Positions 43,724 through 52,300 of a stretch of DNA of 64,000 nucleotides are shown piece by piece. The position numbers and the translations under genes are program-made. The notes under the pieces were generated by a model. It saw only the letters and a list, made by a program, of their open reading frames with translations. It had not been told where the DNA came from and ran no database searches. The first letter of the stretch is position 1. Every line of letters starts with the position of its first letter. The stretch comes from Bacillus sp. FJAT-28004. GTDB taxonomy: Bacteria; Bacillota; Bacilli; Paenibacillales; Paenibacillaceae. The stretch covers positions 1,574,435 through 1,638,434 of the forward strand of contig NZ_LGHP01000001.1 of NCBI RefSeq assembly GCF_001280845.1. Direction: 5' to 3'.

Positions 43724-45345
43724 TGGTGAGAGACTACACCTGCTTCATTGTTGACGACGAAGATCTAATCATTCAAAGATTGGAATTGTTTTTTAACGAG
43801 CTCTCCCATAGGGATAGGAGATTTCATTTAGTGGGAAAAGCGAATAATGGGCTGGAGGGGATAGAGGAGATTTTAAAGCTTAAACCGGATATCGTGATAT
43901 CTGATATCGTTATGCCGCGAATGGATGGAATTTCCATGATTGAGCAGCTAAAGCCGGAGCTCCCCCATACTCAATACATACTTTTGACCGCCTATTCATC
44001 CTTTGAATACGCCCAGCGCGCTATTCAGGCCAACGTTCTGGAGTACATTGTTAAGGTTCCGCTCAGGGAAGCGGATTTGGATCGAGCTCTAGATAAGGCA
44101 GCCGGGATTTTAAATGAGGTTAAGAAAAAAGAAGCGGAATTTCAATCGTTAAACGTATCCGTGCTTGAAAATAAATATAGAGTCCGCAAGCAATTTTTTA
44201 ACGAGCTTATTAGAGGCGAAATTCCTTCTCATCGGGCATCAGATTTTGCCAATCGCATGCAGTTCCATTTCTTTCAAGCCAACTATTGCTGCTTCATTGT
44301 TGAAATGAATCTGTATGAAAGTTTCCGAAACGAGTACTCTGCCGCTGACCAAAACATCTTGAAATATGCGATTACGAATATAATCGAAGAAACGGTGATG
44401 AATGGTGGCAGAGGTGTAGCTGCGGATCTATCCGATAATCGTTTCATTGGCTTTCTTTCCTGGGAAAATAATCGCAGTGATATGGAAACGGAATATGCTT
44501 GCCAGTCATTGGGAGGGCAGATCGTCTCTCATTTGCATCAATATTTGAATCAAAGGGTATCCGTTGCTTTTGGAGGTCCGCACCGAGGCTGGGAATCTAT
44601 CAAACAAGCATACACGGAAGCTAAAAATGTGAGTGAGGATTTCTATTATCATACAGAGAAAGTAGTAAAAACACCCGTGCATCGGTTCCATTACCATAAT
44701 GACAGAAAAGAGGAATTTCAGCAGAAACTGGCTGATTTTCTTGCATGGGTGAAAAGAAAGGTTTCCAAGGAAGAGCTGGAGAAAGCTTTTGCTGATTTGA
44801 ACCAATTTGTTACGGACCATAAAATCCATAAATCCATCATGGCGCCTATGCTGCGAGACTTGTATAGAGACATTACTGTGAAGTTTAAATCGGGGAACAA
44901 GCTGGCCACGGAAGTAGCAGAGTTCCCCATAGAATTTATGGCGTTTCGGGAGCAGCTTGCCTATATTGGCGACTTCACATTCGAATATGTACACGCTGGT
45001 CAACTTTTACATCGTGCAGAAATTATGAGTGCTATGCAGTTTATAGAGAAAAACCTGAAACAGCGTTTAACGTTGGAGGCTATTGCCGAGGATGTGAATT
45101 TAGCTCCATCGTATTTTAGCAGCTTATTCAAAAAAACAATGAACGAAGGCGTTATCAGCTACATCAACCGTAAAAAAATCCAATTAGCTCTCGAGCTGTT
45201 AAATGTTCGGGATTATTCTTTATTGGAATTGTGCGAGGAAGTAGGAATCGTCAATGAAGGTTATTTTTGCAAACTATTTAAAGAATATACGGGTGATACG
45301 CCTAAGCAATATCGGATAAAAATGACACGGTATGAATCCAAATAA
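43720..45345 (+). CDS. YesN-family response regulator with AraC-type HTH
   Basis: 541 aa. The receiver domain (1-125) has DDED at 12-15 and phospho-acceptor D62 in IVISDIVMPRMDG. A long middle domain follows. The C-terminal AraC HTH (about 440-540) contains RLTLEAIAEDVNLAPSYFSS and the second helix pair through YFCKLFKEYTGDTPKQY. The start overlaps the kinase stop. I infer it activates the duplicated 44-bp promoter elements before the first permease and the secreted giant. Confidence 0.94.
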   Translation: MMVRDYTCFIVDDEDLIIQRLELFFNELSHRDRRFHLVGKANNGLEGIEEILKLKPDIVISDIVMPRMDGISMIEQLKPELPHTQYILLTAYSSFEYAQRAIQANVLEYIVKVPLREADLDRALDKAAGILNEVKKKEAEFQSLNVSVLENKYRVRKQFFNELIRGEIPSHRASDFANRMQFHFFQANYCCFIVEMNLYESFRNEYSAADQNILKYAITNIIEETVMNGGRGVAADLSDNRFIGFLSWENNRSDMETEYACQSLGGQIVSHLHQYLNQRVSVAFGGPHRGWESIKQAYTEAKNVSEDFYYHTEKVVKTPVHRFHYHNDRKEEFQQKLADFLAWVKRKVSKEELEKAFADLNQFVTDHKIHKSIMAPMLRDLYRDITVKFKSGNKLATEVAEFPIEFMAFREQLAYIGDFTFEYVHAGQLLHRAEIMSAMQFIEKNLKQRLTLEAIAEDVNLAPSYFSSLFKKTMNEGVISYINRKKIQLALELLNVRDYSLLELCEEVGIVNEGYFCKLFKEYTGDTPKQYRIKMTRYESK

Positions 45346-45361
45346 GGTTACAAAAAAATGT

Positions 45362-45382
45362 ATGATTTTTTCGCGAAATCAT
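45362..45382. repeat. Inverted repeat before the FAD oxidoreductase gene
   Basis: ATGATTT and AAATCAT are separated by seven bases and flanked by A runs on both sides. It could be a weak terminator or a binding site. The following sequence has GAAATCATG, faintly like the conserved box. Confidence 0.35.
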
Positions 45383-45445
45383 GTAAAAAAAAAGGGATCA
45401 AAAGGATTACCATGATAGAAGGATCTAATCATGGAGGTTATCAAA

Positions 45446-47671
45446 ATGGAGCTTATTAAAGCAGATGTAACCGTTGTAGGCGGAGGTATTGCTGGGATAT
45501 GTGCTGCCATTGCTGCCGCACGCCAAGGGCTGCAAGTTTCACTTATTAATGATCGACCGGTTCTTGGGGGAAATGCGAGCAGCGAGGTCAGGGTTCATAT
45601 CAACGGGTCGGCATATCTCGGAAACAGTCCATCCTATTATGCACGCGAGGGCGGGCTCGTGGAAGAACTCAAGTTGAAGATTTTTCACTATAATCCGTTA
45701 TACAACAAGAAGCTTATGCTTTCGCTTTCGGATACGGTCTTGCTCGACATGGTTTATGATGAGCCTAACATTTCTCTATTCCTGAATACCTGCGTGCATG
45801 AAACGGGCATGGAGAACGGCAGAATTAAATGGGTGGAGGGCCTTCAACTCGCTTCCGAAAGAAAATTTCGTTTTGAAAGCCGAACTTACATCGATTGCTC
45901 CGGAGATGGAGTTGTCGGATATCAAGCAGGTGCTCACTTCCGATGGGGGAGAGAAGCGAAACATGAATACAAGGAAGAATTGGCTCCTGAAGTGGCGGAC
46001 CATTACACCATGGGTGATACGATCCTGTTTCAAGCCCGTGACGTAGACTATTCCGTTCCATACAAAAGGCCTGGCTTTGCGTATGATATTACGAAGTTGG
46101 CCTTTTTCGATAGTATCAGAAAAGGCTTAAACCATCGGGCTTTTCCAAGAAAAATCAACGGGCTTGGCGGGCTGTGGTGGTTGGAATATGGCGGACATAT
46201 GGATATTATCAAGAATAATGAAGACATCGCATTGGAACTGCGGAAATTGGTGTACGGGATATGGGATTATATCAAAAATAGCGGCGAATTTGATGATGTC
46301 GACAATCTCATCTTGGATTACGTATGCCCGATTCCGGGAAAGCGGGAGTCGAGGCGGTTTATAGGGGATCATATGTTGTCTCAGAACGATCTTACAGCAA
46401 AGCCGCATTTCGAAGATGCTGTATCCGTCGGAGGATGGTATATGGATTTACATGCGAATAAGGGCATCTACGATGAGGGGCCGGCTACAGCATGGAATTT
46501 CGTGCCTGGATTGTACAATATCCCTTTCCGCAGTTTATTTTCACGAAATATTCCTAATCTCATGTTCGCTGGTCGCAATATAAGTGCTACCCATGTGGCT
46601 TTCGGATCTACAAGGGTCATGGCAACCTGCGGTTGTATGGGGCAGGCGGTTGGAACGGCTGCTTCGTTATGCTTGAAATATGAGGCAGACCCCGCGGCCA
46701 TAGTCGAAGCTCATATGGGGGAGCTGCAGGCGCTGCTGCTTAGAGACGGTCAAACGATTGTAGGGCTTCAAGAGGAATTGGATCCTTACTTCGCTGACGG
46801 ATTAACTATTCGTGCCTCGTCTCAGCGCAGCTATGACAATCTTCATCCAACCGAAGAGATTTCCTTGGAGAAAGCGTTATGTTTGGTCTTACCGATTCAG
46901 ACATCCTTGGCTGAAAGCGTACGGATCAAAATTAAAAATATGTCCGAGCATTCGGAAACTCTGCACGTGAAGCTGTTTGGCGGGGAACGGAAGGAAAACT
47001 ACATCCCCTCCAGCGAGTTGAAAGACTACCGCTTGGTTATTGCAGCCGGTCATGACGACTGGATTACGCTGGACCTCAGCTGCAAGAAGCCGGCTGACGA
47101 CAAAATCTATATCGTATTGGAAGGTACGGCGAGCCTTGCCGTATACGCTAATGAAGAGAAATTGACAGGAGCGGTCAGCTTCCATTATAGGCCGGAAGAG
47201 CCGTCCAGGCTGAAGAAATTTAATAAGAGCATATGCTTCAAGGACCTGTTACCAGCCCAAAATATGTATAATCCCGAGAATGTCGTCAATGGCTTCTCCA
47301 GACCTTATGGTCTACCGAACGGCTGGATTTCTGAACGTACGGAAGGACAGGAATGGTTGGAATTCTGTTTTGCAAGCCCCAAAAATGTGGACGAAATCCA
47401 TCTTGTTTTCAATTCACAGTTGGATTTGGAGCATTTCGATGATCCTATCCAGCTCCTTGTCCAAGATTATGATGTGATCTTGACCTTAGAAGACGGAACC
47501 GAGAGTGAAATCATCATCCGTGGAAATTATCTCACGTTGAATAAACATAAGGTGGATGCGAAACGTGTAACACGAGTCCGGATTAATTTCTGCGCAACTT
47601 ATGGTTCTCCTTATTATGAAGTGTTTGCTGTAAAATGGTATGCTCCTAAAACGATAAGTGAGGACAGGTGA
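45446..47671 (+). CDS. FAD-dependent oxidoreductase (PF12831-like) with C-terminal discoidin-like domain
   Basis: 741 aa, no signal peptide, so cytoplasmic. The N-terminal dinucleotide fold is VTVVGGGIAGICAAIAAARQ with the FAD-contact stretch RPVLGGNASSEVRVHI. YIDCSGDGVVGYQAGA and the C-terminal FAD motif NLMFAGRNISATHVAFGSTR are hallmarks of the FAD_oxidored family found in polysaccharide loci. The last 280 residues look like beta-sandwich domains, including a discoidin-like one (about 590-735). The substrate is unknown. Oxidation of a sugar hydroxyl in imported oligosaccharides is an inference from context. ATG 45446 lies eight bases after GGAGG. Confidence 0.85.
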   Translation: MELIKADVTVVGGGIAGICAAIAAARQGLQVSLINDRPVLGGNASSEVRVHINGSAYLGNSPSYYAREGGLVEELKLKIFHYNPLYNKKLMLSLSDTVLLDMVYDEPNISLFLNTCVHETGMENGRIKWVEGLQLASERKFRFESRTYIDCSGDGVVGYQAGAHFRWGREAKHEYKEELAPEVADHYTMGDTILFQARDVDYSVPYKRPGFAYDITKLAFFDSIRKGLNHRAFPRKINGLGGLWWLEYGGHMDIIKNNEDIALELRKLVYGIWDYIKNSGEFDDVDNLILDYVCPIPGKRESRRFIGDHMLSQNDLTAKPHFEDAVSVGGWYMDLHANKGIYDEGPATAWNFVPGLYNIPFRSLFSRNIPNLMFAGRNISATHVAFGSTRVMATCGCMGQAVGTAASLCLKYEADPAAIVEAHMGELQALLLRDGQTIVGLQEELDPYFADGLTIRASSQRSYDNLHPTEEISLEKALCLVLPIQTSLAESVRIKIKNMSEHSETLHVKLFGGERKENYIPSSELKDYRLVIAAGHDDWITLDLSCKKPADDKIYIVLEGTASLAVYANEEKLTGAVSFHYRPEEPSRLKKFNKSICFKDLLPAQNMYNPENVVNGFSRPYGLPNGWISERTEGQEWLEFCFASPKNVDEIHLVFNSQLDLEHFDDPIQLLVQDYDVILTLEDGTESEIIIRGNYLTLNKHKVDAKRVTRVRINFCATYGSPYYEVFAVKWYAPKTISEDR

Positions 47672-47678
47672 AGTCGCG

Positions 47679-48887
47679 ATGAAGGAATTATTCCCTCGAA
47701 GAGGGCTGCCTAATGTCATTCCAAAGTTGGAAAATGGGGAAACAGTAACAATCGTCTATTTTGGCGGCAGTAATACACGTTCTGAAGGATACAGGGTCAT
47801 GACGGCGGATTGGCTTCGAGGTAAATATCCCAATGCGGAAATCCGCTCTGTGAACGCAGGCATTGATGGGACAGGATCGGACCTGGGCTGCGCCCGCTTG
47901 GAGACGGATGTGCTGCTTCATCAGCCTGATCTTGTGTTTGTTGAATTTGTTGGTAACGATGGCGGAGTTCCCGAATCCAAGGCCCGGATCGAAGGAATTG
48001 TCCGTCAGATCCGCAAGCGGAGCCGGTTTACCGATATCTTGTTCGTTTATACGCTGAAGGAGCGGGATGTGGCCCTATTTCAATCTGGCGAATACCAGAA
48101 GGGGGCCCTTATGCAGGAGGAAGTGGCCGATTATTACGGTATACCTTCGATTCATCTGGGCGTAGCGGTCAGTCAATTGGTGTCCGAGGGAAAGCTCATT
48201 TTCACCTCAAGGGCAGAGCAGTCCAATCCCGGAGCCGTTATTTTTACACATGATTCGATCCATCCGACAATTCCCGAAGGGCATCAGATTTACACGGATA
48301 CGATCACCCGGTCATTTGAGAAAATTAGCGAACTTCGAGATCACCTGGGAAGGTTGGAACATCACTTGCCTCAGAATCCGTTGGTCCCGGCTAATCCTTG
48401 GGAGTATGCGGCCATGCTGCCACTGGATAGTCTTACTCATTTTTCGGCAGGATGGTCTTACATGACCCCCGATGATTTTGCTTTAGCGCGCGAGTACAAT
48501 TGGTTGTTCCCCGGCCTATGGCGAGCAGTCGATCCTGGAGAGGCTACCACGGTGCAATTCGAGGGAACCCATATCGGGTTATTCGATATCGGGGGGCCAG
48601 ATTCCGGCAGATTGAAGGTGTCGGTGGATGGAGGGGAACCCTTTCTTATCGATCGATTCACACCACACAACGATCATAATCGAAATCAGTATGTTTTCTT
48701 ACCGGAGCTCCCGAATGGGAAACATACGGTTCGCTTCGAAGTCGATATCGAGAAAACAGACAAAGCGGCTGTGTTTGAGGCATGCGGCAATGAACGAAGT
48801 ACGGAGCATGTTCGGCAGCATCCAGCTTGGTATGATCAAACGGTAATTCAGCTTGGGAAGTTGTTATTGGTACAGCCGCCATTATAA
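47679..48887 (+). CDS. SGNH/GDSL-type hydrolase with C-terminal beta domain
   Basis: 402 aa, no signal peptide. The nucleophile is S31 in IVYFGGSNTRSEGY, the block III Asn is in VEFVGNDGG, and the Asp-x-x-His is in FTHDSIHPTIPEGHQ. This is an SGNH fold, probably a carbohydrate O-deacylase. The C-terminal 130 residues (VQFEGTHIGLFDIGGPDSGR and DGGEPFLIDRF) form a carbohydrate-binding-like beta domain seen in related esterases. AGGTGAA supports ATG 47679. It starts seven bases after the oxidoreductase stop, so the two are co-expressed. Confidence 0.85.
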   Translation: MKELFPRRGLPNVIPKLENGETVTIVYFGGSNTRSEGYRVMTADWLRGKYPNAEIRSVNAGIDGTGSDLGCARLETDVLLHQPDLVFVEFVGNDGGVPESKARIEGIVRQIRKRSRFTDILFVYTLKERDVALFQSGEYQKGALMQEEVADYYGIPSIHLGVAVSQLVSEGKLIFTSRAEQSNPGAVIFTHDSIHPTIPEGHQIYTDTITRSFEKISELRDHLGRLEHHLPQNPLVPANPWEYAAMLPLDSLTHFSAGWSYMTPDDFALAREYNWLFPGLWRAVDPGEATTVQFEGTHIGLFDIGGPDSGRLKVSVDGGEPFLIDRFTPHNDHNRNQYVFLPELPNGKHTVRFEVDIEKTDKAAVFEACGNERSTEHVRQHPAWYDQTVIQLGKLLLVQPPL

Positions 48888-48913
48888 TTAATCATTAGGC
48901 TTTGTCCACTTGG

Positions 48914-48974
48914 GAGACTTACATCCTATCTGACTGCAATTGAGCGGTCAATTAGGATGTAGGTTTCTTTTTTT
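48914..48974 (+). terminator. Strong terminator after the SGNH gene
   Basis: GAGACTTACATCCTA pairs throughout (two G-U) with TAGGATGTAGGTTTC around a loop with an inner TGAC/GTCA, followed by seven T residues. Confidence 0.85.
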
Positions 48975-49171
48975 AAATATAAGAGTTTATAAGTTTGTTA
49001 GCTTATAAAGGGCTTATATTTCACCGTCAAAGCTACTTCAGCGTCTAAAGGACGCTAAAGGCGTTTTTGCTTGATATAAGACTCTTTATATGTTTCACGC
49101 GATAAAGTATTCTTCTATTTCTACGAGAAACGGATCCCCTCCTCTTGCAGAGGACGGCGAAGCCGTTTCTT
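48975..49171. other. A+T-rich non-coding stretch with repeated TATAAG motifs and small hairpins
   Basis: No gene is visible. TATAAG/CTTATA motifs recur (about 48980-49090). AGCGTC-taaag-GACGCT followed by TTTTT (about 49039-49066) and AGAAACGG...CCGTTTCT (about 49129-49171, with inner CCTC/GAGG) could fold. It leads directly into the second conserved promoter box. Confidence 0.5.
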
Positions 49172-49239
49172 CTTGCTTAATATCTTATAAGAAATTCATG
49201 AAATGAAAGAAATTTCACGGTGATGTGACATGCTATGAT
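49172..49239 (+). promoter_or_regulatory. Regulated promoter of the giant secreted protein gene (conserved box copy 2)
   Basis: 49172-49215 matches 38314-38357 at 40 of 44 positions. It has TCTTATAAGA at 49183-49192 and GAAAT at 49191, 49200 and 49209 (9-bp phase). TATGAT (49234-49239) follows 18 bp later, again without a good -35. The shared element implies co-activation with the transporter operon. Confidence 0.65.
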
Positions 49240-49351
49240 AAAAACGACAGAGCGGGATTAGCCAGAAGGATAAGGCTAGTTGCTTCTTTACGACCATTCG
49301 AGCAAAGGGGGCATTATTATTTTGGAAGCGTTATCATTAGAAGGAGAGGCT

Positions 49352-52300
49352 GTGAGTGGTTTGGTCAAAAGGAAACTGTTTTTCTTAATCGTTTTCCTCG
49401 TGACGATAGTAGTTCCTTTCAGCCTAGTCGGAATAAGGACCACTTATGCGGAGACCTTACCGTATCAGACGATTATCATCGATGACGGGAGCATCACGAT
49501 TAATGATGTTGTGACACCTGATGTGGGTAACGAGAACAACGGATATTCGGATCCAAATTGGACCACAAGCACAGGGGTGAAGGGGTATGATAATTCCAGC
49601 TCCCAATATACGAGTACGGCAGGCAGATCGATAACATGGAATCCAAGATTGGAAGCGGGAACGGCGAAAATATCGTTATACAAGCTTAACTGGGAGGATA
49701 AGGCAGATAGCAATGTGAAAATTGAAATCGTTCATAATGGAACGACGGATGTACTCTTTATGGATCTGAGACCCTCATTTGGCGCACCTGCGGGATGGGT
49801 TGATTTGGGAGAGTACTATTTTTCCGGGGTTGGTGAAGAATTCGTTAAATTGACCCGGTCAACCAGCACTACGAGCACGATCCTTACGCGTGCTGATGCG
49901 GTCAAGTTCGAAGGGAATATTCAGCAGAAAGAGCCGCATAAGACGATCATCATTGATGATGGAAGCCTCACGATTGACAATGTGGTCACCGTTGATGCAG
50001 GTAACGCGAGTAACGGGTTCTCCGCTCCTTATTGGACCACAAGCGCTGGAGTGAAGGGATACAATAATTCCAGTTCCAAATATACGGATGCCGTAGGCAG
50101 AAGTATCACATGGAACCCGCGCTTGGAAGCAGGGACTGCGAGAATATCGTTTTATAAGCTTGATTGGGCGGATAAAGCAGATAGTAATGTAAAGATTGAG
50201 ATTGTTCACAACGGGATTACGGATGTTTTGTTTATGGATCTTAGACCTTCGTCGGGCCCATCGGTCGGATGGGTGGATTTGGGGGAGTATTATTTTAGTG
50301 GCGACGATACCGAATTTGTAAGGCTCACCCGGACGCAACCTACGACGGGCACGATTATTACCCGGGCCGATGCGGTCAAGTTCGAAGGAAATATTCGGCA
50401 GCAAGCACCACCGTTGCCCCCGCTGCGGAGCCGCACGTTAACGAATCTCAGTTACACGGAAAAAGGCAGCATCGAAAATGCAAACTATAAGGCGACCTTC
50501 TATGAGGCAGCATGGGATGGAGGCAAATCCATCGTTCGTGACATGTTCTACAAAAACACGGACACGGGGAACTGGATGCCAATCAACAATGTGGCGGAAA
50601 GGCTTGAGGAGCAATGGGTTTTATTGGATGGGAATGCGGGAAGCCGAACCAATTACTACGATACGATGAACAAACGCTGGATTACATTCGACGGGATTAG
50701 TTTTCCCGACAGCCACACGGCGGTATTAACCGATTCTATGCATGGAAGCGATTACGATTTTCAAGTGAACTGGTCCATGTCAGGGGACAAACCTGATGTT
50801 TCCGTCGCCTTTACACCTCGCCGGGATGGCAATTATGTGATCGGCTATCAGTCTTTCACAACAGAGCTAATCTCTGGCGTTAATGAAGTGTTAAATGGTT
50901 TCAGGTCACATGCAAAAATGGTAGGTACAGTGGAATCAACAAGCTTGAGAGAGTTGACCGCTCCGATGAGTCTGGTTGAGAAGAATGACGGAGTGGGGAA
51001 CGCTTTGACGTATGGCGTATTTGTACCGTCGGAAGAGCTTCCGGTTGAATTTGAAATGACGGGAGGCGTTACGAAACAACGGCTTGGGATGAGTCTTGTC
51101 AACAACGAAGGCAGCGTGCAGCCGATCATTTATGCTCCTCAGCTGGGGACTTATTCGCAAATGACCGCAGAAAACACGTATCAGTTCCATATGGGGCTAA
51201 TCGCTCAAAACAGCAGTTTGTATGAGGCCTACGAGGATATTCTCCGCAGTGAATACGGTTATTCGGCATACCGGGAAAATGTTGCCGATCAGTCGCTTAC
51301 TGACGCGATGTTCAATATGATCGATCTGCTCAAGATAGAGCCGCAAGGAGACGACTCTGTTCAGTTTGTTCCGTCACCCAGCGGGTGGTGGAGCCGTGCC
51401 AAGGGCTTTATTGATATCGAAAACGAGGATAGCGTACGAACAAGCTCGAATGCAGTTCTTTTGGGGGCTTACTATTTGACCGGGGATGACCAGCTTTACG
51501 ATACGAGAGCATTGCCGTCCGTCCAGTATGGCGTATCGCGAAATGGTATCGGCTGGTCGCCGACGCAGAAGAAAGTATACGGCGTGCCTTCGTTATGGAA
51601 AATGGCCACCCTGCCGTTCGATGTCTCAAGCGTAGCCGCTGTTAATCAGATGATGGGCACTTCGGCAGGAATTGGGGCGCTGGCTCAGGAAGAGTACCTC
51701 GTGCGTGATCCTGACCAGAAAGACCGGGGCCCTGTCATTCAGCCGCTGATGATGTATCGTATGACGGGAGATGCGCAGTATTTACAGGCTGCCAAGGATG
51801 CAGCCGACAGCTATATCCTGCAGCATATCGATACTCCTGAATCCGTCGATGTGAGCAAAAATGAGTTCATTTATTATTATAGCAAGCTGTGGATGGAGAT
51901 TTTGGAGCTTTATGAGGAAACTCAGGATCCTAAATACTTGAATGCCGCATATAAGGAAGCCAAAAGGTACGCCACCATGTTCGTTGCCCGTCCAGTTCCT
52001 GAAGGTACCGTTACGATTCCACAGCCCGAGACGTATAATTACGCGGAGTCGTTCCATTGGCCGGAAAGCGGGAAATACCAATATCCGAGGGGCAAGCTCC
52101 CAGAGGACGTAGCCGGAGGCGTACAAGCGGATAGTTGGCTGGTTTCACCGAGCGGATTGACGTTTGAGGCGGGAAGCACAACCGGCTATTATCGGATGAA
52201 CGCTCAGGAAGCGCCGTTCATGCTGAGATTGTCGCTCTATACAGGTGATAAACTGCTGCAGGATATCGCTCATAATGCGGTCATCGGACGATATTCCAGC

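Noticed and set aside
45375..45417. Third copy of the conserved 44-bp promoter box before the FAD gene
   Set aside because: Only GAAATCATG and ATGATA are shared; the 9-bp phasing and spacing differ, so it is not counted as a copy.
45446..48887. FAD oxidoreductase or SGNH protein as secreted enzymes
   Set aside because: Neither has a signal peptide or membrane anchor, so I treat both as cytoplasmic.
49859..50404. 181-codon open frame antisense to the giant gene
   Set aside because: Falls within the duplicated domain region of the sense gene and has no start signal; its length follows from sense codon use.
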